The position numbers were made by a program, and so were the translations under genes. DNA of 46,696 nt from UBA4421 sp028228615 (GTDB taxonomy: Bacteria > Pseudomonadota > Gammaproteobacteria > Pseudomonadales > Azotimanducaceae): the NCBI GenBank assembly GCA_028228615.1, contig JAOJBS010000019.1, forward strand, positions 1-46,696, given 5' to 3'. Under the pieces are notes generated by a model, which saw only the letters and a list, made by a program, of their open reading frames with translations, was not told the DNA's origin and ran no database searches. This document shows, in pieces, positions 1 to 8,740 of the stretch (the stretch's first letter is position 1; the number at the start of each line of letters is the position of its first letter).

Positions 1-566
1 CAAAGTTGCTCTGCGGCATCCACAATATGCATATATTCTGCGCCGATAGAACCGCAGTAGGTTTGCTCAAGCGCGTCAACTAAGTCGCGCAACTTAGCGC
101 TGCCATCACCGTAGTGAAAGGACCCGGTCTGATAAATTTCATCTAAATGCGCTGGAGAAAGATGGTGATAGCCCAATTCCAACATCGGCGCAGGTGGACG
201 TTCCATCATACCCAGTGGATCTATATTGGCTCTTTTGTGTCCGCGATGGCGGTAAGCGGCAATGAGATCTTGCACGCGCATTTGGCGTGTTTCATGTTCA
301 TTGGAAATTTGCGTGGAGACTTTTTCTGGGCGGGCTTTGAGTCTATTACGACCTAATCGCTCGAAATGCTGAACCACTGTGGAATGAGGGGTATCTGGAC
401 CAATCGTGCCATCGAGCATTGGCAACGTATCAAAATAGCTACGCCACATCTCTGGTACGGAGCTGGGATCTTCAAGATAATTTTCGTACAAGCCTTCAAT
501 ATAGGCTGCATTTTGTCCACCTAAATGTGAACTACGCAACATGCGCTGCATGAATCCTTCGGTCAA
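1..566 (-). CDS. sucA: 2-oxoglutarate dehydrogenase E1 component, N-terminal part
   Basis: This is the thiamine-diphosphate-dependent E1 subunit of the 2-oxoglutarate dehydrogenase complex, which makes succinyl-CoA in the TCA cycle. Only about the first 188 residues are in the window; the gene runs off the left edge. The reverse strand reads MQRMLRSSHLGGQNAAYIEG, then a YENYLEDPSSVPEMWRSYF segment, the classic start of SucA. The region RVQDLIAAYRHRGHKRANID is also typical. I chose the TTG at 566 because GAGG lies six bases upstream and the resulting start (M-T-E-G-F-M-Q-R-M) matches pseudomonad SucA proteins. The ATG at 551 is the alternative. It lies downstream of sdhCDAB in the same direction, as in many Gammaproteobacteria. 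Confidence 0.9.
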   Translation of the reverse strand, partial: MTEGFMQRMLRSSHLGGQNAAYIEGLYENYLEDPSSVPEMWRSYFDTLPMLDGTIGPDTPHSTVVQHFERLGRNRLKARPEKVSTQISNEHETRQMRVQDLIAAYRHRGHKRANIDPLGMMERPPAPMLELGYHHLSPAHLDEIYQTGSFHYGDGSAKLRDLVDALEQTYCGSIGAEYMHIVDAAEQL

Positions 567-1027
567 TTTCTTCCTCTTCTGCACCTTCCATAGGCGCCAT
601 AGTGGATTGCGAGACTATAATCACAAGATCGAGGACTCTAACCAAACCCCTCAGCTTGCCAAAATTCTGTGTGCGAAATCATCAAATTGTCTGGCCTTCG
701 CACATTTTGATATGTGCTGAAAGTGGAGCTCAGGTTAGTAAAGCTTCTTTGTGTTTCTCTTTTTACTTTTGTTTTACTTTCTGCCTTTTTACTTATTACT
801 TATTACTTTTTACTTTCTGACTTTCTGACTTTTGCTTTGGCCTTCAGTATTTTTCTTTCTTAGCTTCTTTGTGCGCTTCTTTCTTTCTTTCTTTCTTGGT
901 TTTTTGGTTTTTTGGTTTTTTGGCTTCTTTTCTTTGCTTACGCAGCGCTGGTTAGCTCCATCCAGCGCTTTCTCTACAATGCCCTATTCGGCAGGTTCTA
1001 TCGGTTCAGAACCCTGCCTAAATTGAA
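567..1027. repeat. Low-complexity sdhB-sucA spacer with microsatellites
   Basis: This 461-base spacer separates two genes that normally sit close together. I see no gene in it. Positions 740-925 are almost purely pyrimidine on the plus strand, so purine (A-rich) in the sdh-suc transcript. It includes four CTTT units (879-894), three perfect GGTTTTTT units (898-921), doubled CTTTCTGA and doubled TTACTTA-type units around 795-830. The repeats are short, tandem and without unique spacers, so they are simple-sequence DNA, not a CRISPR array. Confidence 0.8.
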
Positions 1028-1732
1028 CTAGGTACCGTGCTGCATCAACATTGTGCGGATCTTACCAATTGCTCGGGTAGGATTTAAGCCTTTCGGACAA
1101 ACGCTTACGCAGTTCATGATGCCACGGCACCTGAACACACTAAAGGGGTCGTCCAAATTCGCCAGACGCTCTTCAGTGGCAGTATCTCGCGTATCCGCCA
1201 AGAAGCGATAAGCCTGCAACAGTCCTGCTGGGCCAATGAACTTGTCAGGATTCCACCAAAACGAAGGGCAAGAGGTAGAACAACAAGCGCACAGGATACA
1301 CTCATATAGACCATCTAGCTTTTCTCTGTCCTCTGGAGACTGCAAACGCTCCATGGACGGTGCTGGCTCTTTGTTCACCAGGTACGGTTGTACTTTAGCG
1401 TACTGATCGTAGAACTGCGTCATATCTACTACTAGGTCACGCACAACCGGCAAACCAGGCAGTGGGCGCAGTACCAGCTTGTTGCGCTTCACCACCTCAG
1501 AAACTGGGGTAATGCACGCCAAGCCGTTCTTGCCATTCATATTAATGCCATCCGATCCGCATACCCCTTCACGGCAGCTGCGGCGGAAGCTCAAAGTTGG
1601 ATCCAAATCCTTCATTAAATGAAGTACATCCAAAACCATCAGGTCCTTACCTTCTGGTAGATCCACTTCAACATCCCGCATTACCGGCACTTCGTCGATA
1701 TCGGGGTTATAACGATAAACACTTACTTTCAT
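1028..1732 (-). CDS. sdhB: Succinate dehydrogenase iron-sulfur subunit
   Basis: This 234-residue subunit passes electrons from the flavoprotein to quinone in membrane complex II. All three iron-sulfur ligand sets are visible. CREGVCGSDG with a later C is the 2Fe-2S site, CILCACCSTSCPSFWW is the 4Fe-4S site, and CRGIMNCVSVCPKGLNP supplies the remaining cluster ligands. The length is normal for bacterial SdhB. It follows sdhA by 46 bases and is the last sdh gene before the repeat-rich spacer leading to sucA. Confidence 0.97.
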   Translation of the reverse strand: MKVSVYRYNPDIDEVPVMRDVEVDLPEGKDLMVLDVLHLMKDLDPTLSFRRSCREGVCGSDGINMNGKNGLACITPVSEVVKRNKLVLRPLPGLPVVRDLVVDMTQFYDQYAKVQPYLVNKEPAPSMERLQSPEDREKLDGLYECILCACCSTSCPSFWWNPDKFIGPAGLLQAYRFLADTRDTATEERLANLDDPFSVFRCRGIMNCVSVCPKGLNPTRAIGKIRTMLMQHGT

Positions 1733-1778
1733 TGTTTATTACCTAATCTTTAAAATTATGTTCTGACTGACGATTTCT

Positions 1779-3551
1779 TTAGTAAACCCGGGCTTTAGGC
1801 TCAAAGGCTTCCATCGTGTTTGGAGAAAAGTTTACGTCACGCTTATTTACGCGCTTACCCTCTGCGTAATACATAGAGTGATGCAACCAGTTCTCGTCAT
1901 CGCGTTCTTGGAAGTCGTCACGCGCATGCGCACCACGGCTTTCCTTGCGGTGTTCTGCCGCAACTGCGGTTGCTTCGGCGACTTCAAGCAAGTTGTCTAG
2001 CTCTAGTGCTTCTAAACGCGCGGTATTAAAGGCAGAGGACTTATCGGTCAGGTGTGCTTGTCCAATACGCTCACGCAGATCAGAAAGCGACTTCATGCCC
2101 TCTTGCATGTTCTTTTCAGTACGGAAAACACCAAAGCTATTTTGCATGGTGGTTTGCAGTTCTTTCTTCAGATCGAAGATAGACTCGCCGCCGGTAGATT
2201 CGTTCCAACGGTTCAAGCGTTCCATAGAAGCTTCAACATCGGACTCACTGGCTTCTCTATAGCTTACACCTTGGCGCATAACCTCTTCGATGTGCATACC
2301 TGCAGCACGCCCAAAGACCACCAAATCTAACAGCGAGTTACCACCTAGGCGGTTAGCACCGTGGACAGATACACAAGCGGCTTCGCCTGCTGCGTATAGG
2401 CCTTCCACAGAGACGTCTTCGCCCTGAGCATTTTGTGTCAGCGCTTGGCCGCTGACCTGAGTTGGAATACCGCCCATCATGTAGTGGCAAGTAGGCACGA
2501 CAGGAATTGGCTCTTTCACTGGGTCTACGTGGGCAAATGTTCTTGATAGTTCAAGAATACCTGGCAAACGACTGTTCAAGACATCTTCACCAAGGTGATC
2601 GAGCTTCAACATCACATGGTCGCCATCCGGACCACAACCACGACCTTCGAGAATTTCAATGACCATAGAGCGTGCAACCACATCACGACCTGCAAGGTCC
2701 TTCGCTGTTGGCGCATAGCGCTCCATAAATCTCTCGCCATCCTTATTGATGAGGTAGCCACCTTCACCCCGACAGCCTTCTGTGACCAAAGTACCCGCAC
2801 CAGCAATCCCGGTTGGGTGGAACTGCCACATTTCCATATCTTGTACGGGGACGCCTGCACGCAGAGCCATACCAATGCCGTCGCCCGTACACATCAATGC
2901 GTTGGTAGTCGACGCGTAAATACGCCCTGCACCACCGGTTGCAACGACAGTTGCGCGAGAGCTGACGTGAACAAGTTCACCCGTTTCGATGCAGATCGCA
3001 ATGACACCAACGATTACGCCATCTTGATTTTTTATCATGTCAACGGCAAACCACTCGTTCAGAAAGGTTGTGTTGGCCTTAACATTGGCTTGGAATAAAG
3101 TGTGGAGCAATGCGTGACCGGTACGGTCAGCTGCAGCGCAAGTACGAGCAGCCTGAGTCGGATCATCGGGACCTTTCGACTGACCACCAAAAGGTCGCTG
3201 ATAAATACGCCCTTCCTCAGTACGGGAGAAAGGCAAACCCATGTGCTCTAGTTCGAAGACCGCTTGTGGCCCTTCTGAGCACATGTATTCAATAGCATCT
3301 TGGTCGCCGATGTAGTCTGACCCTTTGACGGTGTCATACATATGCCAGCGCCAATCATCATTGGGATCATCACTGGCAATAGCGCAGGTAATACCGCCTT
3401 GGGCAGACACTGTGTGCGACCGAGTGGGGAATACTTTACTGATTACAGCAGTCTTCAACCCTGATTGAGCCAGTTGTAGTGATGCACGCAACCCGGAACC
3501 ACCACCGCCGACGATAAGACCGTCGAACTCCATTTTACGAATTTGAGACAT
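1779..3551 (-). CDS. sdhA: Succinate dehydrogenase flavoprotein subunit
   Basis: This 590-residue catalytic subunit oxidises succinate to fumarate using covalently bound FAD. The N-terminal dinucleotide fold reads LIVGGGGSGLRASL. The FAD-linking histidine lies in RSHTVSAQGG (His46). The substrate-site segment HPTGIAGAGTLVTEGCRGEG and the later NRLGGNSLLDLVVFGRAAG are the family signatures. Full length, no breaks. It starts ten bases after sdhD and belongs to the sdhCDAB operon. Confidence 0.98.
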   Translation of the reverse strand: MSQIRKMEFDGLIVGGGGSGLRASLQLAQSGLKTAVISKVFPTRSHTVSAQGGITCAIASDDPNDDWRWHMYDTVKGSDYIGDQDAIEYMCSEGPQAVFELEHMGLPFSRTEEGRIYQRPFGGQSKGPDDPTQAARTCAAADRTGHALLHTLFQANVKANTTFLNEWFAVDMIKNQDGVIVGVIAICIETGELVHVSSRATVVATGGAGRIYASTTNALMCTGDGIGMALRAGVPVQDMEMWQFHPTGIAGAGTLVTEGCRGEGGYLINKDGERFMERYAPTAKDLAGRDVVARSMVIEILEGRGCGPDGDHVMLKLDHLGEDVLNSRLPGILELSRTFAHVDPVKEPIPVVPTCHYMMGGIPTQVSGQALTQNAQGEDVSVEGLYAAGEAACVSVHGANRLGGNSLLDLVVFGRAAGMHIEEVMRQGVSYREASESDVEASMERLNRWNESTGGESIFDLKKELQTTMQNSFGVFRTEKNMQEGMKSLSDLRERIGQAHLTDKSSAFNTARLEALELDNLLEVAEATAVAAEHRKESRGAHARDDFQERDDENWLHHSMYYAEGKRVNKRDVNFSPNTMEAFEPKARVY

Positions 3552-3560
3552 TAAAACTTC

Positions 3561-3929
3561 CTAAAATTGCCAGACCAGACGGAATGCCCAGACCAGATAA
3601 ATAAATAGCGCCAGCAAGCACCCTGCTTGGTACGCAAAGCGAATAACCGTGGAGTAACTGCCAACGTGTGCTTCGAGCAGATAATCTGTGCCGATGGTCC
3701 ACATGCCGATCCAGGCATGGGCAACAGTAGACAAAACCGCGAGCGTGCTGGCTATTTGCATGGGAGCACTGGAGAAAAAGCCAACCAAGATTTGGTAGGA
3801 CATCTCAGGCGTGAGCAAAAAGAACCCCATGACCCAAACCGTGTAGACGGTTAAAATCACCGCCGTAGCGCGCTGAACGACGTAATCAGAAAGGCCACTG
3901 CGTGTCAGGTTAAGTACTTGAGTTACCAT
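3561..3929 (-). CDS. sdhD: Succinate dehydrogenase membrane anchor subunit
   Basis: This 122-residue hydrophobic protein is one of two anchors that hold SdhAB at the inner membrane and help form the quinone and haem b sites. Three membrane segments can be seen: near residues 20-40 (ATAVILTVYTVWVMGFFLL), 55-80 and 92-118. The segment STVAHAWIGMWTIGTDYL resembles the haem-ligand region of SdhD. Its start overlaps the last seven bases of sdhC, so the two anchors are probably translationally coupled. Confidence 0.93.
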   Translation of the reverse strand: MVTQVLNLTRSGLSDYVVQRATAVILTVYTVWVMGFFLLTPEMSYQILVGFFSSAPMQIASTLAVLSTVAHAWIGMWTIGTDYLLEAHVGSYSTVIRFAYQAGCLLALFIYLVWAFRLVWQF

Positions 3930-4297
3930 AATACAACTCCTATTGCGCCTGTAACGATGAGGGTGAGAACGATCACCGCGATAGAGCCAAAGTATGCTGC
4001 GCCCACTGTGTCACCAACGTGAAAATCCATAAGCAGGTGCTTTAGCCCAGCAATGATGTGAAAGGTCAGTGTCGCAATGAGGCCCAGCAGTATGAACATG
4101 CCTAAAGGTTGAGCAACCAGCACTTTCGCCTCGGCAAACCCTTGCTCTGAGGACGTTGCTAAACCGAGAGCGTAGAGGGCAAACGCCACACCCACAAACA
4201 GCATAACCCCAGTAATACGGTGTGTGATGGACACGATTGCGGCCAACGGAAAACTGAACACAAGCAGGTTCAAGTTGACAGGTCTATCTGTCTTCAT
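3923..4297 (-). CDS. sdhC: Succinate dehydrogenase cytochrome b556 subunit
   Basis: This 124-residue membrane anchor of complex II has the expected family start, MKTDRPVNLNLLVFSFPLAA, followed by SITHRITGVMLFVG. A histidine-containing helix (FHIIAGLKHLLMDF) is the usual haem-b region. The frame stays open another 26 codons upstream to 4375, but I chose the ATG at 4297 because the protein then begins like other SdhC proteins and a purine-rich stretch (GGATAGAGAGA) lies just before it. It is the first gene of sdhCDAB. Confidence 0.93.
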   Translation of the reverse strand: MKTDRPVNLNLLVFSFPLAAIVSITHRITGVMLFVGVAFALYALGLATSSEQGFAEAKVLVAQPLGMFILLGLIATLTFHIIAGLKHLLMDFHVGDTVGAAYFGSIAVIVLTLIVTGAIGVVLW

Positions 4298-4799
4298 TCT
4301 CTCTATCCCAAAATTAGTAATCGAAACAAGTGCATTGAGCAGCTGCCGAAGCTGACGGAGGCTCCCATCTGCCACTGGACTGCAGCAGGCGCAATATTTT
4401 AGTAGCCTGGGCCGTCAAAGCCAAGCTATGTCACAAGAAAGTAGCAACATTCTGCGCTTTTTTCTCGCTGTGGAGCGCTCGCTGCCGCCGCCCCGTAAAA
4501 ATCATTAACCTTAAGGTGACACCGGAACCCGCTAAAATCTAGATCCAATGCTGCCGAGAGCAAATAAAGTCTAAGAAATTCCACCAAAAGCGCTAACTAG
4601 TGGTTTGTCAAACTGGAAAATTAACTCAGTTTCGTCAATCATTGCGCCCTGCAGTTTTTTGACCTGCACAAAAAATAGAGCAACCCCGTACTAAACGTAT
4701 ATGCTCACAACCGCGCATCCATAATACAACCAGTATTGTGTGGACCAACAATTAGAAATAGCTCCGCCACCTCATGCAGAGCAACAAATGGGAAGAACA
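4298..4799. promoter_or_regulatory. Divergent sdhC/gltA control region
   Basis: These 500 bases separate two divergent TCA-cycle genes, so they must hold both promoters. I could not fix convincing -35/-10 pairs. A TTGACC on the plus strand near 4658 and a TTGACG on the minus strand near 4410 are possible -35 boxes, but neither has a well-spaced -10. No other gene is evident. Regulator sites were not recognisable by eye. Confidence 0.5.
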
Positions 4800-6098
4800 A
4801 TGGCTGATCAGACAAGCAAACACGCAACACTCGCTATCGACGGGGTAGACGCACCAATCGAACTACCCATCTACTCCGGTAGCCTAGGACCAGACGTCAT
4901 TGACGTTGGCAAGCTTACGGGCCAAGGCTACTTCACCTACGATCCAGGCTTTGTTTCTACTGCAGCTTGTGAATCTGGCATCACCTACATTGACGGCGAC
5001 CAAGGTGTTCTATTGCACAGAGGCTACCCTATCGATCAGCTGGCAGAAAAATCAGACTACCTAGAGCTTTGCTACCTGCTTTTAAACGGCGAACTGCCTT
5101 CAGGCACTGCTAAAGATGAGTTTGTCAGCACCATCAAAAACCACACCATGGTTAACGAGCAGCTACGCACCTTCTTCCAAGGCTTCCGCCCAGACGCTCA
5201 CCCAATGGCCATTATGTGTGGTGTGGTTGGCGCACTGTCTGCCTTCTACCACGACTCACTAGACATCGACGATGAAGAACATCGTAAAATCACAGCCCAT
5301 CGCCTTATCGCTAAAATGCCTACTCTGGCAGCAATGAGCTACAAGCACTCCCAAGGCCAGCCGTTCATCTACCCACGCAATGACATGGGCTATGCAGAGA
5401 ACTTCCTGCACATGATGTTTGCCACACCTTGCGAAGAATACAAAGTCAGCCCAACCCTTGCTCGCGCAATGGACCGCATCTTCCTGTTGCACGCTGACCA
5501 CGAACAAAACGCTTCCACCTCTACCGTACGCTTGGCAGGCTCTACTGGCGCCAACCCTTTCGCAAGTGTTGCGGCAGGCATCGCAGCACTTTGGGGCCCC
5601 TCCCACGGTGGCGCTAACGAAGCTGTACTCAACATGCTCGACGAAATTGGCAGCGTGGACAACATTCCTGAGTACATCCGCAAAGCGAAAGATAAGAATG
5701 ACCCATTCCGAATCATGGGCTTTGGTCACAGGGTTTATAAGAACTACGACCCTCGCGCCACCGTAATGCAGCAAACCTGCCACGAAGTATTGGAAGAACT
5801 CGGCGTAGAAAACGATCCTATTCTGGCTATGGCTCGCGAGTTAGAGCGCATTGCCCTTGAAGACGAGTACTTTGTAGAAAAGCGCTTGTACCCAAATGTA
5901 GACTTCTACTCAGGCATTATCTTGAAGGCCATCGGCATTCCAGTAGAAATGTTCACCGTGATCTTTGCCACCGGCAGAACACCCGGTTGGATTGCACACT
6001 GGAACGAAATGATTGGCAGCCCTTACAAGATTGGACGTCCTCGTCAGCTGTATACAGGCAGCCCCAAGCGAGATTTTGTTGAAGTAGACAAGCGCTAA
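4800..6098 (+). CDS. gltA: Citrate synthase (type II)
   Basis: This protein condenses acetyl-CoA and oxaloacetate to citrate, the entry step of the TCA cycle. The 432-residue product has the usual length for the hexameric Gram-negative enzyme. The catalytic regions are present: LLHADHEQNASTSTVR, WGPSHGGANEAVL, GFGHRVYKNYDPRA (active-site histidine near residue 307) and FATGRTPGWIAHWNE. An in-frame GTG at 4740 would add 20 poorly conserved residues. I prefer the ATG at 4800, which follows GGAAGA at good spacing and gives the normal N-terminus. Confidence 0.97.
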   Translation: MADQTSKHATLAIDGVDAPIELPIYSGSLGPDVIDVGKLTGQGYFTYDPGFVSTAACESGITYIDGDQGVLLHRGYPIDQLAEKSDYLELCYLLLNGELPSGTAKDEFVSTIKNHTMVNEQLRTFFQGFRPDAHPMAIMCGVVGALSAFYHDSLDIDDEEHRKITAHRLIAKMPTLAAMSYKHSQGQPFIYPRNDMGYAENFLHMMFATPCEEYKVSPTLARAMDRIFLLHADHEQNASTSTVRLAGSTGANPFASVAAGIAALWGPSHGGANEAVLNMLDEIGSVDNIPEYIRKAKDKNDPFRIMGFGHRVYKNYDPRATVMQQTCHEVLEELGVENDPILAMARELERIALEDEYFVEKRLYPNVDFYSGIILKAIGIPVEMFTVIFATGRTPGWIAHWNEMIGSPYKIGRPRQLYTGSPKRDFVEVDKR

Positions 6099-6120
6099 AC
6101 CGCGCAGACTAAACCGCGTG

Positions 6121-6140
6121 AGCGGCTGACGCCAGCCGCT
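6121..6140. terminator. Hairpin between convergent gltA and the dehydrogenase gene
   Basis: The sequence AGCGGCTG, a four-base loop ACGC, then CAGCCGCT forms a perfect 8-bp stem between the ends of two convergent genes. There is no T-run on either side, so it is not a textbook intrinsic terminator. It may act as a barrier or help Rho-dependent termination in both directions. Confidence 0.5.
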
Positions 6141-6235
6141 TCATCGCCCTGCCATCTTGTAGCATCATAGCGTCGAGGCTTGGGTTCCCAGGATTTTTAA
6201 CGCGCTCACCTCAAACTGTTTTGCAAAGAAGGGAC

Positions 6236-7147
6236 CTACGTTTTTACGGACAATCTGCGCAGCAAACTAGAAGTATCCCAACGTCCTCCGCCCATTTGCT
6301 GAACGTCAGCATAAAATTGATCCACCAACGCAGTCATTGGTAGTCGTGCATCTAAAGATCGGCCAGTAGCCAACGCAATAGACAAGTCTTTACGCATCCA
6401 ATCTACCGCGAACCCAAACTCGTATTCGTCCTCTGCCATGGTGCTAGCACGGTTATTCATCTGCCACGACTGAGCTGCCCCTTGAGCGATAACATCCACC
6501 ACCTTGCCCACATCTAACCCTGCCTGCTGGGCAAAGTGCACCCCTTCAGACAAACCCTGCAGCACACCGGCGATACAAATCTGATTGACCATTTTAGTTA
6601 ACTGCCCTGCCCCAGCCGCGCCCATCAACGCATACTTTTTGGCATAGGCTTCAAAGTAGTCACTGGCTCTGGCAAAGTCGTCATCACTGCCACCCACCAT
6701 AACCGTAAGGGCGCCATTTTCAGCGCCCGCTTGACCACCGGACACAGGTGCATCAAGAAAGCCCAAACCGCGCTGCGCACAAGCCGCATTGAGTTCTAAG
6801 GCCAGGCCCTGCGACGCAGTGGTGTGATCCACCAATACGGTCCCCGCATCCATACCACTGAGCACACCCTGCTCGTCCATGGTCACTTGGCGAACATCGT
6901 CATCGTTACCCACACAAACAAACACTGCATCAGCGCCTTTGGCTGCATCAGCCGGAGTTTTAAACGCCTGCAATTTAAGGTTCTGCGCTGCGGCCAACTC
7001 GGCATATTCAGAGCACCACGACTCGGCCTTCGACCCAGTGCGGTTGTAAACACTGACAGAATATCCCTGCTTAACCAGGTGCCCCGCCATTGGATACCCC
7101 ATCACACCTAGGCCAATAAAAGCGACCTGCCCTTTTTGTTGTGCCAT
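6236..7147 (-). CDS. NAD(P)-dependent oxidoreductase, 3-hydroxyisobutyrate dehydrogenase family
   Basis: This 303-residue beta-hydroxyacid dehydrogenase would oxidise a short hydroxyacid such as 3-hydroxyisobutyrate, tartronate semialdehyde or a relative. The N-terminal Rossmann motif is FIGLGVMGYPMAGHL. The substrate loop is DAPVSGG (residues 132-138). The catalytic lysine is Lys185 in GAGQLTKMVNQ. The protein is complete. The neighbours (gltA, selA) do not identify the substrate. It is a single gene converging on gltA and divergent from selA. Confidence 0.9.
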   Translation of the reverse strand: MAQQKGQVAFIGLGVMGYPMAGHLVKQGYSVSVYNRTGSKAESWCSEYAELAAAQNLKLQAFKTPADAAKGADAVFVCVGNDDDVRQVTMDEQGVLSGMDAGTVLVDHTTASQGLALELNAACAQRGLGFLDAPVSGGQAGAENGALTVMVGGSDDDFARASDYFEAYAKKYALMGAAGAGQLTKMVNQICIAGVLQGLSEGVHFAQQAGLDVGKVVDVIAQGAAQSWQMNNRASTMAEDEYEFGFAVDWMRKDLSIALATGRSLDARLPMTALVDQFYADVQQMGGGRWDTSSLLRRLSVKT

Positions 7148-7390
7148 AGCCCTACTCCTCTATAAATTTGGAACAGTAACCATAAACTATCCACCACGAA
7201 GACGTAACCGAACAGGAAACCCGGCAGTGCACTAGCGCGCCCTCAAAACCTACTAAACCGACTAAACCAACTGATAAGCCAAAGCTCAAAATCTCATTTG
7301 AGCGAAAACAAGGCAGAATGAATCTAAACGCCAGAAGAAAAATCGACGTATAGTAGGCCCTAAAGTAATTGGAAATATTTGAGTACCAGC

Positions 7391-8740
7391 ATGCCTGAAC
7401 TTCGAGATCTACCGGCGGTAGATAGCTTGCTCCAAGCGCCAGAATTAACAAACCTACTTAACCAGTACGGACTGCAAACTGTCAAAAACGCCATCCGCGA
7501 ACTGCAGCAAAACATGCGCAAAAATAAAAGCGTCCCGGACTGGGCTGTGACCCCTATTGGCTACGATCAGGCGATCAAAGACCAGTTGGGCAAAGTTGGC
7601 TACACGCCTATCTTCAATCTCACCGGCACCATCATTCACACCAACTTGGGCCGGGCGCTATTGAGCCGCGAACTGTGGCGAGACATAGAGCCATTGGTTA
7701 CACGGCCCATGAATTTAGAATACGACATTACCGCAGGACGCCGTGGTGACAGAGATGCCATTGTTGAACAACGCATTTGCAGCTTAACCGGCTGCGAAGC
7801 CGCGACAATTGTTAACAACAATGCCGCTGCGCTAATGATTGTGCTCAACACCTTCGCCCTAAACAAAGAAGTCCCTGTATCCCGCGGCGAACTGGTAGAA
7901 ATTGGTGGCAGCTTTCGCCTACCAGAACTGATGAGTCGTTCAGGCTGCACGCTGCTGGAAATTGGCACCACCAACCGCACTAGGCCGTCAGATTTTGAAG
8001 AGGTGCTTGACCGCGCCGCAATGCTACTGAAAATCCACCCAAGCAACTTTTACATACAAGGCTTTAGCGAATCCGTTGGCCCTGCGGATTTAGCCAGAAT
8101 GTCTAAAGCCAGCGGCCTACCCAGCTGCATAGACTTAGGCAGCGGCAGTTTAGTCGACCTCACCCATTGGGGTCTCCCCGCAGAACCCACACCACAGCAG
8201 GTGTTAGCGGAAGGTATAGATCTAGTAACTTTCAGCGGGGACAAATTGTTAGGCGGCGTGCAGTCCGGCATCATTGCGGGCAAACGCGAACTCATTGAAC
8301 AAATTCGTAAAAACCCCATGAAGCGAGCCATGCGCGCAGACAAAATCACTCTGGCAGTTCTAGAAGCGACACTGAAACTTTATGAAAACCCAGAGTCACT
8401 GCACAAACATCTGCCACTGCTGCGTACACTGCAACTGACACAGCACGAACTGACTGCTAGAGCAGAACAAGTCAGTGCAAGCCTGCCAGACACTTATCAA
8501 AGCACAGTCGTCGCCAGCGAAGTACAGATTGGCAGTGGTGCGCTACCCGACCAAACCATCGAAAGTTTGGCAGTGCAGATCACCCACCCAAGCATCAGTC
8601 CAGACAGCGTTGCCAAAGCAATGCGGGATTTAGATGTTCCCGTAGTCGGTAGAATACGCGACGACAGCGTTCTGTTAGATATGCGAGGCGCCGATCACAT
8701 TGACGAACTGTGCGCCCAGTTGGGCAATCTTGCATCATGA
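7391..8740 (+). CDS. selA: L-seryl-tRNA(Sec) selenium transferase
   Basis: This PLP enzyme converts seryl-tRNA-Sec to selenocysteinyl-tRNA-Sec using selenophosphate. The signature regions are NLTGTIIHTNLGRALLS near the N-terminus, NNNAAALMIVLNT, and the PLP-lysine segment TFSGDKLLGGVQSG (Lys near residue 285). At about 449 residues it matches SelA from other Gram-negatives. An in-frame TTG at 7379 after a GGA is an alternative start. The last bases overlap the selB start (ATGA), so selA and selB are coupled. The nearby selC tRNA supports the assignment. Confidence 0.95.
   Translation: MPELRDLPAVDSLLQAPELTNLLNQYGLQTVKNAIRELQQNMRKNKSVPDWAVTPIGYDQAIKDQLGKVGYTPIFNLTGTIIHTNLGRALLSRELWRDIEPLVTRPMNLEYDITAGRRGDRDAIVEQRICSLTGCEAATIVNNNAAALMIVLNTFALNKEVPVSRGELVEIGGSFRLPELMSRSGCTLLEIGTTNRTRPSDFEEVLDRAAMLLKIHPSNFYIQGFSESVGPADLARMSKASGLPSCIDLGSGSLVDLTHWGLPAEPTPQQVLAEGIDLVTFSGDKLLGGVQSGIIAGKRELIEQIRKNPMKRAMRADKITLAVLEATLKLYENPESLHKHLPLLRTLQLTQHELTARAEQVSASLPDTYQSTVVASEVQIGSGALPDQTIESLAVQITHPSISPDSVAKAMRDLDVPVVGRIRDDSVLLDMRGADHIDELCAQLGNLAS

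Noticed and set aside
879..921. Regularly spaced CTTT and GGTTTTTT repeats as a possible CRISPR array
   Set aside because: The units are 4-8 bases, tandem, and have no unique spacers; this is simple-sequence DNA.
2595..3098. 167-codon plus-strand frame inside sdhA
   Set aside because: It lies antisense to a clearly real sdhA and has no family likeness or ribosome site.
4740..4799. GTG at 4740 as the gltA start
   Set aside because: The added 20 residues are unlike citrate synthase N-termini, and the ATG at 4800 has a better ribosome site.
5259..5783. 174-codon minus-strand frame inside gltA
   Set aside because: It is the reverse of a well-conserved gltA coding region; its composition follows from that gene.
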